A DNA stretch of 33,777 nt, taken from assembly GCA_017543905.1 (NCBI GenBank), contig JAFYFC010000039.1, positions 1 through 33,777 on the forward strand, written 5' to 3'. The translations under genes were made by a program, and so were the position numbers. The notes beneath the pieces are model-generated. The model worked only from the letters and a program-made list of their open reading frames with translations. It was not told where the DNA came from and ran no database searches. Shown piece after piece: positions 8,479 through 16,794 of the stretch (the first letter of the stretch is position 1; each line of letters begins with the position of its first letter). The stretch is from Clostridia bacterium (lineage in GTDB: Bacteria > Bacillota > Clostridia > Christensenellales > Aristaeellaceae).

Positions 8479-8506
8479 TAGACCTGTGTTCTGCGCGTGT
8501 TAAAAT
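8479..8506 (+). promoter_or_regulatory. Possible extended -10 promoter for the URO-D family gene
   Basis: TGTTAAAAT (8498-8506) is an extended -10 box. The best -35 is TAGACC (8479-8484, 16-base spacer), which is weak. A perfect 10-base palindrome TTGTTAACAA lies just upstream at 8462-8471. The gene's GGAGGT site is at 8534-8539. Confidence 0.4.
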
Positions 8507-8545
8507 TATGACAATATTTCGAGGATATTTCGTGGAGGTAAGATC

Positions 8546-9664
8546 ATGACCAACAGAGAGCGTATGCTGGCGGTGCTGCATTACGAAAACTACGACCGCA
8601 TGCCCTGCGTTGATTTCGGCTTCTGGCGCGAGACGCTGGACAAATGGGTGCGCGAGGGGCATCTCGAGGCTGAGTTAGCGGCGAACTATTCCGATAACAA
8701 CGACGCCGATTTCGTTATAATGCAGAAGCTGGGCTTCGACTTCAATTGGGGCGGCGGCGTGAGCTGCTCGAATTTTCTGAGTCCCGCCTTCGAGCCGGAG
8801 ACGCTCGAGGTGCGTCCGGACGGCTCCGTGGTGCGCCGCGACAGTTTGGGTCTTATAGTCCGCACGAAGCCGGGCGTGATTTCTATTCCGGCGCACGAGG
8901 GCAGCACTCTGACAGGCCGCGAAGCGTGGGAGGAGTTTTACCTGCCGAAGCTCACTATGCGTGCCGACCGCGTAAACTACGAGGCAATCAAGCGCGCGTA
9001 CGACAATCAGGCTGCGCACGATACTCCGGTGTACATTTTCTTCGGCTCCCTGTACGGGAACGTCCGCTCCATGGTCGGGCTCGAGGAGCTGTCTTATCTG
9101 GCCATTGACGACGAGGAGCTTTACGAGGAGGTAGTCGCCACGGTGGACAAGCTTTGCTTTGACTGCGCGGAGGCTATGCTGCGTCTGGGCTTCAGGTTCG
9201 ACTACGGCCACTTCTGGGAGGATATTTGCTTCAAGACCGGTCCGCTGCTCAGACCGTCCCTGTTCAGCCGTCTGTGCGGGCCGTGGTACAAAAAGATAAC
9301 CTCTCTCGCCGCCAAATACGGCATAGACATAGTCTCCGTAGACTGTGACGGAAAGATAGACGAACTTGTTCCCGTGTGGCTCGAAAACGGCGTAAACACG
9401 ATGTTCCCGATAGAGGTCGGCACGTGGAACGCCTCTATCGAACCGTGGAGGCAAAAATACGGCCGCGCGATACGCGGCGTGGGCGGCATGGACAAGCGCG
9501 TGTTCGCGCAGGACTTCAGTGCAGTAGACAAGGAAATCGAGCGCTTAAAGCGTCTTATAGACCTCGGAGGCTATATTCCGTGCCCGGATCACCGTATCCC
9601 GCCGGACGCGGAATGGGACAACGTAAGATACTATTGCGACAGATTCAGGCATGAATTTGGGTAA
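8546..9664 (+). CDS. Uroporphyrinogen decarboxylase (URO-D) family protein, probably not a heme enzyme
   Basis: This 372-residue soluble protein starts MTNRERMLAVLHYENYDRMP, the usual opening of URO-D-family proteins of anaerobes. It ends with a CPDHRIPPDAEWDNVRYYCD segment resembling the C-terminal DH.IPPD...N region of methylcobamide:CoM methyltransferase (MtaA)-like and other URO-D-like proteins. Length fits the family. No heme, siroheme or corrinoid-protein gene is nearby, so a methyl-transfer or demethylation role cannot be assigned. It stands alone between divergent and convergent neighbours, with a good GGAGGT site 6 bases before the ATG. The N-terminal arginine motif that binds substrate carboxylates in true HemE is not evident. 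Confidence 0.8.
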   Translation: MTNRERMLAVLHYENYDRMPCVDFGFWRETLDKWVREGHLEAELAANYSDNNDADFVIMQKLGFDFNWGGGVSCSNFLSPAFEPETLEVRPDGSVVRRDSLGLIVRTKPGVISIPAHEGSTLTGREAWEEFYLPKLTMRADRVNYEAIKRAYDNQAAHDTPVYIFFGSLYGNVRSMVGLEELSYLAIDDEELYEEVVATVDKLCFDCAEAMLRLGFRFDYGHFWEDICFKTGPLLRPSLFSRLCGPWYKKITSLAAKYGIDIVSVDCDGKIDELVPVWLENGVNTMFPIEVGTWNASIEPWRQKYGRAIRGVGGMDKRVFAQDFSAVDKEIERLKRLIDLGGYIPCPDHRIPPDAEWDNVRYYCDRFRHEFG

Positions 9665-9722
9665 CTCCAAGCCCCTGAGCTTTTGCGCTTTGCAACAGCC
9701 CATTTTTATTTTTGTCGAAGAG

Positions 9723-11657
9723 TCAAAAATCGAATATGCCGCCCTCGAGCGCGCTTCTGGCTGCAAGTATGTACTTTGCGGTGTCCAGCGGGTCGACGCC
9801 CCGTCTGGCGGCTGTTTTTCCTTTATCGGCGGGACACGCGGCATAGCCGCAGGGGCTGCTCGTCAGGCTGCCGCGTCCGCCCATTACGGATGCGAGCACG
9901 GTGGGATAATCCATGCTTTCGCTTACCGGAACGCGCGCGCTCAGATATACGTATTCACCGTCTGAAAGCGTATCGGTGACCTCGCCGCGCATTGCGGATA
10001 TGTCCGTCATTATCCTGCCCACGCAGTCCGCGGGCAGCATGAAGCGCATATTCCACAGCGGCTCGAGCAGCACGCTGCCGCCGCGCCTCAGCGCGTCCTG
10101 CACCGCCATGGGCGTGGCGACTATGAAATCCAGCGGGTGCGTGTGCCACTGATGGCTGCTGCCGCCTGTGAGAGTAATTTTTATGTCCGTGGTCTGCCAG
10201 CCCAGCCGCCCCTGCTTAAGCGCTAACGGCAGAGCCTGCTCGATCTGGTGCTGGTATCTTGTGGGTATGACGGCGGGGCCGACCTTCGACTCGAAAACCA
10301 CGCCGCTGCCGCAGGGCAGGGGCTCGGCTTCGATTTCGATTATCGCCCAGCAGGGCTTAGGCATCGTATACGCCGCAAATCCCTTGGCGGGGGACGCGAG
10401 CGTTTCTTTATATATGACCTGCGGAGCGCCGAACGTCACGTCTATCCCGAAGCGGGACGCGAACGCGTCCTGTATTATTTCGAGCTGTACCCTGCCCATT
10501 ACGCGCAGCAAAAGCTCGCCCGTCGCGGTCAGGTATTCGCTTCTGAGCAGCGGGTCTTCGAGCGTTAACTCGGCACACGCGCTTCTGAGCGACTGCATAT
10601 CCTCCGGATTTACGGGCGTCACCCGCACGTTTATAAGAGGCTCGCCCATAAGGCCGGGTTTTATGCGCTTCGGAAGCAAAGCGCGCTCGCCGAATATGTG
10701 ACCGATAGGCGTATCGCCCAGCCCGTATACCGTGCCGGTCTCGCCTGCGCTCAGACATCCCGTGTCGCTGCCTGAGGCGTCCCGTATCTGGGTTATCTTG
10801 CGCTGCACGCGTATTTCTTCGCCGGTCAGCGGGTCGCGGCCTAACGGCAGCTCGAAGGGCGTGCGCGCTTCGAGCTTACCGGAAAACACGCGCACCCAGA
10901 GCCCGCGTCCCATCAGTCTGTCGGTGCATGACGAGTATGCGCACGCGCAAAGCGCCGCGCTTCCGCGCTCGGGGGCGGGCAGATAGGTGATCATCGCGTC
11001 GAGCAGCGTGTTTATTCCGCTGCCCTTCAGAGCGCTGCCGCATACGAGCGGAAACGCTTCGCCGCAGGCGGTAAGTTCGGCAAGCTTTGCTTCGAGCTCT
11101 GAGGCGCTTATTGCTTCGCCGCTTAAGTATTTGTCCGTAAGCGTCTCGTCGCAGCCGCATACGTATTCGGTAAGCGCTTCGGCGTCGTCAAGCGGCGCGA
11201 GCTTCTGCGTAAGGCGGGCTTTTATCCTGCCAAGCGCAAGTTCAGCGTCCGCGTTCGCACGGTCAAGCTTGTTTAAAAAGATTATAAACGGCAGCTTTTG
11301 CCTTACAAGAGCCGAAAAGAGTATCTCTGTCTGCGGCTTTATCGCCTCGCACGCGTCAATGACCAGCACGGCGGCGTCGAGCGCCCAGAACGAGCGTTCG
11401 ATCTCGCTTATGAAATCCGTGTGACCGGGCGTATCGATAATGCTTATGCGCACGCCCTTCCATTCCGTCACGGCGCACGCTGCTTTTACGGAAATGCCCC
11501 TGCGCCTTTCCACGGGCAGAGTGTCCGTGTGCGTGGTGCCCTTGTCTACTCTGCCGGGTACGCGTATTGCGCCTGAGACGAGCAGCAGCTGCTCCGTAAG
11601 CGTGGTTTTGCCCGCGTCGACATGAGCGAATATACCGATATTGCGTATTTCCGGCAT
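9723..11657 (-). CDS. Tet(M)/Tet(W)-type ribosomal protection GTPase (EF-G-like translation factor)
   Basis: The 644-residue protein has the full G domain: AHVDAGKT P-loop (11-18), the RRRGISVK switch I region (51-58), DTPGH (75-79) and NKLD (129-132). EF-G-like domains II to V follow, with the VRVTPVNPEDMQSL, GELLLRVMGRVQLEIIQDAF and SSPCGYAACPADKG segments at the family's usual places. Length matches Tet(M)/Tet(O) (about 640) rather than EF-G (about 690). Members release tetracycline from the ribosome or act as chromosomal accessory translation factors. Codon use looks like its neighbours and there are no mobile-element genes, so I favour a resident paralogue over an acquired resistance gene. 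Actual resistance cannot be judged from sequence. An AGAGGAG site precedes the ATG. Confidence 0.88.
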   Translation of the reverse strand: MPEIRNIGIFAHVDAGKTTLTEQLLLVSGAIRVPGRVDKGTTHTDTLPVERRRGISVKAACAVTEWKGVRISIIDTPGHTDFISEIERSFWALDAAVLVIDACEAIKPQTEILFSALVRQKLPFIIFLNKLDRANADAELALGRIKARLTQKLAPLDDAEALTEYVCGCDETLTDKYLSGEAISASELEAKLAELTACGEAFPLVCGSALKGSGINTLLDAMITYLPAPERGSAALCACAYSSCTDRLMGRGLWVRVFSGKLEARTPFELPLGRDPLTGEEIRVQRKITQIRDASGSDTGCLSAGETGTVYGLGDTPIGHIFGERALLPKRIKPGLMGEPLINVRVTPVNPEDMQSLRSACAELTLEDPLLRSEYLTATGELLLRVMGRVQLEIIQDAFASRFGIDVTFGAPQVIYKETLASPAKGFAAYTMPKPCWAIIEIEAEPLPCGSGVVFESKVGPAVIPTRYQHQIEQALPLALKQGRLGWQTTDIKITLTGGSSHQWHTHPLDFIVATPMAVQDALRRGGSVLLEPLWNMRFMLPADCVGRIMTDISAMRGEVTDTLSDGEYVYLSARVPVSESMDYPTVLASVMGGRGSLTSSPCGYAACPADKGKTAARRGVDPLDTAKYILAARSALEGGIFDF

Positions 11658-11680
11658 AGCGTTCTCCTCTGTTTTTCGTG

Positions 11681-11709
11681 ATTATACCACGCCGGACTCC
11701 GTTAATCAA
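11681..11709 (-). promoter_or_regulatory. Promoter of the ribosomal-protection GTPase gene
   Basis: On the minus strand, TTGATT (11704-11709) is followed after 17 bases by TATAAT (11681-11686), with TGG before the -10 giving an extended -10. The start point near 11674 leaves a leader of only about 17 bases, so there is no room for the long attenuation leader typical of mobile tet(M). Confidence 0.8.
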
Positions 11710-11794
11710 TATTTTTCCGTCATTATATGCGCTTAGTTACTGCCGCATAACATCAAATCATTGTATCCTAAATAAACATATATCAAATAAGTGC

Positions 11795-11822
11795 GCTAAA
11801 CATAACAGTGGCGAATTATAAT
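11795..11822 (+). promoter_or_regulatory. Possible promoter of the ABC exporter operon
   Basis: A perfect TATAAT (11817-11822) lies about 40 bases before the first ABC gene in AT-rich DNA. No good -35 box sits at the right distance (GCTAAA at 11795-11800 is the closest), so activation or a weak promoter is possible. Confidence 0.4.
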
Positions 11823-11862
11823 CCACCCAATTCAATGTGTCGAGCAGGAGGAGGTGTCGCGC

Positions 11863-13599
11863 TTGAAAACTGGATTCGGGCGAATAATCGCGCTGTTGAA
11901 GCCCCACAGGAAGCTGTTTGGTGTGGCGCTCACGCTGGAGCTGGTGAACATAATCACGCGTTTGATCGTTCCGCGCCTTACCGCGCGTGTGGTAAACGAC
12001 GTAATCACGGACGGTTTATATGATCTGTTGTATCCGCTGTGCGGCGCGATACTTGCCCTTACCGTCGCGCGCGCGCTGTTTACTTACATACGCGCCTGTA
12101 TTTTCCATAAAATATCGCAGGATATCACGTTTGACCTCCGCACGGGGTTGTACGACCATCTGCAGGAAATGCCGTGGGCGTTCTTCGATAAAAACCGCGT
12201 GGGCGAGATCATGAGCCGCATGACGGGCGATTTAAACAACGTCAGAAACTTTCTGTGCAATACCACCTTCTCTATATATATGAACCTGCTGTGCTTTGCG
12301 GGCTCGTTCGTGTTCATGATGTTCATGAGCCCGGAGGTCACGCTGATGGTGCTCGTTATGGCTCCGGTCATCGCGCTGGTCGCGTGGAAGTTCAATAAAA
12401 AAATACGTCCCGTATTCAGAGAAATAAGAGAGCAGAACGCGGTCATAAATACCCGCGCTCAGGAGGATCTCGCGGGCATGCACGTGGTTAAGGCGTTCGC
12501 GCGCGAGGACTACGAGGAGGAACGCTTCAATAAGGACAACCGTGACCTGCTGACCAAAAACCTGCAGGCGACGTGGATTTGGTCGAGCTTCCTGCCGTTT
12601 ATGGATCTGCTTTCGAGCCTGTGCACGCCGATAACTCTGGCGGGCGGCGCGCTGATGGTAAGCCTCGGAAGAATGGACATAGGCACCTTGGTCGGCGTTA
12701 CCGGCTATATATGGATGCTCACAAACCCGATGCGTCAGGTCGCGGGCATAATAAACGCGACCGCGCAGGCGATCACTTCGAGCGAGAAATTCTTCTACTA
12801 CTGCGATCTCGGCTCCGACATAAGGGAGCGAGAGGACGCGGAGAGCCCCGCGGAGTTCAGAGGACACGTGGTATTCGACCACGTAACGTTTTCTTACGGC
12901 GACAAAACCGTGCTGAAGGACATTTGTCTGGACGTACAGCCCGGACAGACCGTCGCCGTAATGGGCGCTACGGGCTCAGGCAAGAGCACGCTGGTTACGC
13001 TTTTGGGCAGGTATTACGACATACAGTCGGGCTCGCTGCTCGTAGACGGCATAGACGTGCGCAGACATAAGCTGAAGCCGCTCAGAAAACATATAGGCTT
13101 CGTGCAGCAGGAGGCGTTTCTGTTCTCCGATACGATAGAGGACAATATCCGCTACGGCAAGCCGGACGCGCCGCACGAAGCGGTCGCACGCGCGGCGAGA
13201 ACGGCGCGCGCAGACGAATTCATAGAAGCCTCCCCGCAGGGCTACGATACGATAATCGGCGAACGCGGAATGGGTCTTTCCGGCGGACAGCGGCAGAGGA
13301 CGTCGATTGCCCGCGCGGTGCTCATCGACCCGTCGATACTGATACTCGACGATTCGACCAGCGCGGTGGACATGGAAACCGAATACGAAATACAGAACGA
13401 GCTGAAGAGCGTGCTCAAGGACAGGACGACCTTCATAATCGCGCACAGGATTTCGTCCGTAAAAAACGCGGATCAGATAATCGTGCTCAGGGACGGCGAG
13501 ATCGCCGAGCGGGGCAAACATTCTGAGCTTATGCAGCTGGGTGGCATTTACGCGGGAATGGTCGCGGATCAGATGTCCAGCGCGGTCAAGGTGGCGTAG
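11863..13599 (+). CDS. ABC exporter half, permease plus ATPase, degenerate ATP site subunit
   Basis: The protein (578 residues from this start) has an N-terminal six-helix exporter membrane domain and a C-terminal ATPase. Visible motifs are Walker A GATGSGKST (K374), Q-loop VQQEAF, signature LSGGQRQ, Walker B LILDD and an H-loop AHR. The residue after Walker B is Asp497 instead of the catalytic Glu, as in one half of heterodimeric exporters such as BmrC, LmrC and TM287. I chose TTG 11863 because the AGGAGG at 11849-11854 sits 8 bases before it. The in-frame GTG at 11854 overlaps that site, but cannot be fully excluded. The partner gene follows after 11 bases. Substrate unknown; multidrug or peptide export is typical. 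Confidence 0.92.
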   Translation: MKTGFGRIIALLKPHRKLFGVALTLELVNIITRLIVPRLTARVVNDVITDGLYDLLYPLCGAILALTVARALFTYIRACIFHKISQDITFDLRTGLYDHLQEMPWAFFDKNRVGEIMSRMTGDLNNVRNFLCNTTFSIYMNLLCFAGSFVFMMFMSPEVTLMVLVMAPVIALVAWKFNKKIRPVFREIREQNAVINTRAQEDLAGMHVVKAFAREDYEEERFNKDNRDLLTKNLQATWIWSSFLPFMDLLSSLCTPITLAGGALMVSLGRMDIGTLVGVTGYIWMLTNPMRQVAGIINATAQAITSSEKFFYYCDLGSDIREREDAESPAEFRGHVVFDHVTFSYGDKTVLKDICLDVQPGQTVAVMGATGSGKSTLVTLLGRYYDIQSGSLLVDGIDVRRHKLKPLRKHIGFVQQEAFLFSDTIEDNIRYGKPDAPHEAVARAARTARADEFIEASPQGYDTIIGERGMGLSGGQRQRTSIARAVLIDPSILILDDSTSAVDMETEYEIQNELKSVLKDRTTFIIAHRISSVKNADQIIVLRDGEIAERGKHSELMQLGGIYAGMVADQMSSAVKVA

Positions 13600-13610
13600 G
13601 GGGTGAGCGC

Positions 13611-15410
13611 ATGGCGATAACGATAAGACAGCTTGACGACGAAGTAATCGAAAGACCGTTTAACAAGGGCCAGTTCCTGCGCGTGCTCGCGTACCTGAAG
13701 CCGTATAAAAAGAACATAATCATATCCGTACTGCTGATGTTGGTCGCGACGGTATGTACGCTCGGTAACACTTACCTTATGAGCCGCGCGGTCGGTCAGC
13801 TGCAGAAGAAGGATTTTTCCATGGTGCCGTACCTGCTCGTGGGCATGGCGCTTATGGGAGTGATAGCTTCCTTATGCACAAAGCACCGCATACGCCTTAT
13901 GGACAGCGCGGGCAGGCGCGGCATAGCTCAGCTGCGCGAGGATCTGTTCAAGCATATACAGGATATGAGCTTTTCGTTTTTCGATACGCGCAGCGCGGGC
14001 AAGCTGCTCGTGCGCGTGATAAACGACGTAAACTCGCTGAACGACCTGTTTTCAAACGGCATTATAAACGTGATAATCGAGAGCCTTACGCTCGTTTTGC
14101 TGCTGGTGATAATGCTGGCTGTCAACCTGCGCCTCACGCTGATAGCGATGTGCATACTGCCAGTATTGGGCTTTGGCATATTCAAGCTTAAGCGCACCAT
14201 GCGCAAAAGATGGCAGCTCCACTCGATAAAAAACAGCACCATGAACGGTTACCTTCACGAGACCCTTACCGGCATGCGGGTCACGCAGTCCTTCGTGCGC
14301 GAGGACGAAAACAGCGAAACGTTCAAAAACGTAGGAAGAGATGTAAAAAAAGCGTGGTTCAGCGCGACCAACATGGCTAACGCGTTCTGGCCGATGCTGG
14401 ACACCACCGGCAACATAGGCACGGTGCTGGTTTATATATTCGGTGTAAAATTCATGCAGTCGAGCGGGCTTTCGCTTGCGAACCTCCTGCTCATCATCTG
14501 GTATCTGGGCAAATTCTGGGAGCCTTTAAACGCATTGTCGGACTTCTACAACAATATCCTTACCGCTGCGGCGTCTATGGAACGCATATTCGAGATAATG
14601 GATACGCAAAGCGACATTCAGGATAAGGCGGACGCGCAGGAGCTTCCGCCCATCAGCGGCCACGTCACGTTCGATAACGTGACCTTTGGCTACAATTCCG
14701 AAAAGACGGTACTTAAGAACGTGAACTTCGACATAAAGCCGGGTATGACCGTCGCCCTCGTAGGGCCCACGGGCGCGGGCAAGAGCACTGTGGTAAACCT
14801 GATCAGCCGCTTTTACGACGTGACGGGCGGGCGCGTGCTTATAGACGGACACGACCTGCGGGACGTCAAACTGCTTTCGCTGCGCAGACAGATGAGCGTG
14901 ATGATGCAGGAAAGCTTCATATTCTCCGGCACCATTATGGAAAACATCCGCTACGGACGGCTTGACGCCACTGACGAAGAGGTGATCGAAGCCGCGAAAA
15001 CCGTGTACGCGCACGAATTTATAATGAAGCTCGAAAAGGGCTATCAGACCGAGGTCAACGAGCGCGGCTCCACGCTCTCGCAGGGGCAGAGGCAGCTTAT
15101 CTCCTTCGCGCGCGCCCTGCTGAACGATCCCAAGATACTTATACTGGACGAAGCGACCTCTTCCATAGACACGCATACCGAGATGCTCATACAGAAGGCG
15201 ATAGACGTGCTGTTAAGGGGACGCACGAGCTTCGTCATCGCGCACCGTCTCTCGACCATCAGAAACGCCGACCTTATAATGGTAGTGCGGGACGGAAACA
15301 TTACCGAGCGCGGCACCCACGAGGAGCTTATAAAGCTGCCGGGCGGCCACTACCGTGCGCTGTGCGAGGCGCAGTACCGCTTCATGACCGCAGACGATGG
15401 AGCTGCGTAA
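13611..15410 (+). CDS. ABC exporter half, permease plus ATPase, catalytic Glu subunit
   Basis: The 599-residue partner has six predicted membrane helices, Walker A GPTGAGKST (K391), Q-loop MMQESFIFSGT, Walker B LILDE with catalytic E514, and an H-loop AHR. Its signature is LSQGQ (489-493) rather than LSGGQ. Paired with the preceding subunit's Asp497 site, this gives one consensus and one degenerate nucleotide site, the pattern of heterodimeric BmrCD/LmrCD/TM287-288 exporters. It starts at ATG 13611 behind a GGGGGTGAG site, 11 bases after the first subunit. An intrinsic terminator follows at 15431. Confidence 0.93.
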   Translation: MAITIRQLDDEVIERPFNKGQFLRVLAYLKPYKKNIIISVLLMLVATVCTLGNTYLMSRAVGQLQKKDFSMVPYLLVGMALMGVIASLCTKHRIRLMDSAGRRGIAQLREDLFKHIQDMSFSFFDTRSAGKLLVRVINDVNSLNDLFSNGIINVIIESLTLVLLLVIMLAVNLRLTLIAMCILPVLGFGIFKLKRTMRKRWQLHSIKNSTMNGYLHETLTGMRVTQSFVREDENSETFKNVGRDVKKAWFSATNMANAFWPMLDTTGNIGTVLVYIFGVKFMQSSGLSLANLLLIIWYLGKFWEPLNALSDFYNNILTAAASMERIFEIMDTQSDIQDKADAQELPPISGHVTFDNVTFGYNSEKTVLKNVNFDIKPGMTVALVGPTGAGKSTVVNLISRFYDVTGGRVLIDGHDLRDVKLLSLRRQMSVMMQESFIFSGTIMENIRYGRLDATDEEVIEAAKTVYAHEFIMKLEKGYQTEVNERGSTLSQGQRQLISFARALLNDPKILILDEATSSIDTHTEMLIQKAIDVLLRGRTSFVIAHRLSTIRNADLIMVVRDGNITERGTHEELIKLPGGHYRALCEAQYRFMTADDGAA

Positions 15411-15430
15411 AGAACATAACAGTCATATTA

Positions 15431-15457
15431 AAAAGCGCTTGATTTACAGGCGCTTTT
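15431..15457 (+). terminator. Intrinsic terminator of the ABC operon
   Basis: AAAAGCGC (15431-15438) pairs with GCGCTTTT (15450-15457), giving an 8-bp stem 20 bases after the ABC stop codon. The T-run is short, because it is the T4 of the stem followed by GTTGT. The loop side of the hairpin carries the -35 box of the next operon's promoter. Confidence 0.6.
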
Positions 15458-15467
15458 GTTGTATAAT
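15439..15467 (+). promoter_or_regulatory. Promoter of the sialate / pseudoenzyme operon, nested in the terminator
   Basis: TTGATT (15439-15444) is followed after exactly 17 bases by TATAAT (15462-15467). The -35 box lies in the loop of the upstream operon's terminator, so the two signals share the same 30 bases. The predicted start near 15474 leaves an 80-base leader. Confidence 0.75.
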
Positions 15468-15473
15468 CCGTTC

Positions 15474-15553
15474 AGCTGCGAAAGACAGGCGTTTACGCCT
15501 TTCAGAACACGTCCAGATACAGAGACCTGGACTGTATTCAGAGTGAACGATTT
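15474..15553 (+). promoter_or_regulatory. Structured 5' leader with two hairpins
   Basis: The leader holds a small hairpin AGGCG/CGCCT (15487-15491 with 15496-15500, loop TTTA) and a second one GTCCAG/CTGGAC (15511-15516 with 15527-15532). The start codon at 15554 has no convincing Shine-Dalgarno sequence (GAGTGA at most). Translation of the first gene may therefore be weak or controlled. It resembles no riboswitch class that I recognise. Confidence 0.4.
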
Positions 15554-15904
15554 ATGAACATTCAGATCTATTTCGCGAAAAAGAACTTCGACGTACAGAA
15601 GGCGGAGCGCTTCCTTAAGGAGCGGCGCGTGCCGTTTACCGAGGTCGACGTCAAAAAGCACGCGCCCGGCGCGCGGGAAATACGTCTCTTCGCTCAGGCG
15701 GCGGGCGGTATGCGCGCGCTCGTGGACAGAGAGGCCAAGGGGCCGCGCGCGGATTACGTAAAGCAGCTTTCGATAGAAAGCGTGATAGAGCAGGAGCTTA
15801 GCGAAAACCCGGCGCTGATGCGGCTCCCGATCGTCAGAAACGGACAGAAGGCCGTAATAGGCTACGACGAGGCGGTACTCGAAAACTGGATAAAGGAAGG
15901 ATAG
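15554..15904 (+). CDS. Cysteine-free ArsC/Spx-fold protein
   Basis: This 116-residue protein has the length and layout of the ArsC/Spx/YffB thioredoxin-fold family. It opens with a beta-strand (MNIQIYFAKK), then DVQKAERFLKERRVPFTEVDV, and ends with the RLPIVRNGQKAVIGYDEAVLENW block that matches the family's RPIV...IGF.E..w ending. The N-terminal Cys motif (CxxC or CS.CRKA) is replaced by AKKNFDVQKA, and the whole protein contains no cysteine, so redox or arsenate chemistry is not possible. A protein- or RNAP-binding role like that of Spx is one option, but pure inference. It is the first gene of a six-gene operon, 2 bases before the lyase gene. Confidence 0.7.
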   Translation: MNIQIYFAKKNFDVQKAERFLKERRVPFTEVDVKKHAPGAREIRLFAQAAGGMRALVDREAKGPRADYVKQLSIESVIEQELSENPALMRLPIVRNGQKAVIGYDEAVLENWIKEG

Positions 15905-15906
15905 CT

Positions 15907-16794
15907 ATGAGCAACAAACTGTTCTCGGGCATAATGCCCGCGCTTATCACCCCGATAAACGAAGACGGCTCGCTGAAGGAAACGTCCGCGGATAAGATCA
16001 TCAAGCTTCAGCTTGATACCGGCGTTCAGGGCTTTTACGTAAACGGCGCCACGGGTGAGGGGCTGTTTCTGAGCGAGGACGTCAGACGGCGCATGGTGGA
16101 GATAGCTGTCGAGGCCTGCGCGGGCAAAGCACACGTAATAAACCACGTCGGCGCGGTGGATACTCAGCAGGCCGTCAGGCTTGCCGCGCACGCGGGAGAG
16201 ATAGGCTGCGACGCCATAAGCTCTCTGGTTCCGAATTACGTCGCCAAATACACCACGGAACAGATACTTGACTATTACAGACGCCTGCACGACGCAAGCG
16301 GGCTGCCGGTATTGGTGTACTGCACGAATCTCGTGGGCAGCGAGCCGTACGCGTTTATGCGTGAAGCGATCAAGCTGCCGGGGCTTATCGGCTGCAAGTA
16401 CACAATGTTCGATTATTATTCCATGCACCGCATAACGGAGCTTAACGGCGGCGACATAAACGTAATAAACGGGCCCGACGAAATGCTGATCTGCGGGCTT
16501 ACGATGGGCGCGGACGGCGGCATAGGCTCGACGTACAACCTTATGCCGGAGCGCTTTCTGCGCCTGTATAACGCGTTTCGGGCGGGCAGATTTGAAGAAG
16601 CGCGCAGTACACAGTTCGAAATCAATAAGGTGATATCGGTGCTGCTTGCGCACAACTGCATCGCCGCGATCAAGCTTGCCTTCACGCTCATGGGGATAGA
16701 CGCGGGCGACGTGGCTTATCCGGGCAAGCGCTTCGATAAGGCGGAGACGAACGAATTCATAAAAGAAATGAGAGAGGCAGGGTTTGAGTTATGA
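15907..16794 (+). CDS. nanA: N-acetylneuraminate lyase (DapA/NanA superfamily)
   Basis: The 295-residue aldolase has the (beta/alpha)8 family signatures. GATGE (47-51) binds the carboxylate, Y138 lies in LVYCTN, and the Schiff-base lysine is K164 in GCKYT. E. coli NanA has the equivalents at 46-50, 137 and 165. The GADGGIGSTYN segment (201-211) and the following NKVI are close to NanA and differ from dihydrodipicolinate synthase. It should split sialic acid to N-acetylmannosamine and pyruvate in the cytoplasm. The adjacent sialidase-like gene, overlapping by ATGA, supports this. A related 2-keto-sugar-acid lyase remains possible because ManNAc kinase, epimerase and transporter genes are not nearby. 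Confidence 0.85.
   Translation: MSNKLFSGIMPALITPINEDGSLKETSADKIIKLQLDTGVQGFYVNGATGEGLFLSEDVRRRMVEIAVEACAGKAHVINHVGAVDTQQAVRLAAHAGEIGCDAISSLVPNYVAKYTTEQILDYYRRLHDASGLPVLVYCTNLVGSEPYAFMREAIKLPGLIGCKYTMFDYYSMHRITELNGGDINVINGPDEMLICGLTMGADGGIGSTYNLMPERFLRLYNAFRAGRFEEARSTQFEINKVISVLLAHNCIAAIKLAFTLMGIDAGDVAYPGKRFDKAETNEFIKEMREAGFEL

Noticed and set aside
9665..9722. Possible terminator between the convergent URO-D and Tet(M)-like genes
   Set aside because: T-rich stretches are present (near 9702-9715), but I found no stable stem directly before them on either strand.
9723..11657. Acquired tetracycline-resistance gene on a mobile element
   Set aside because: No transposase, integrase, conjugation gene or border repeat is in the window, the leader is too short, and base use matches neighbours.
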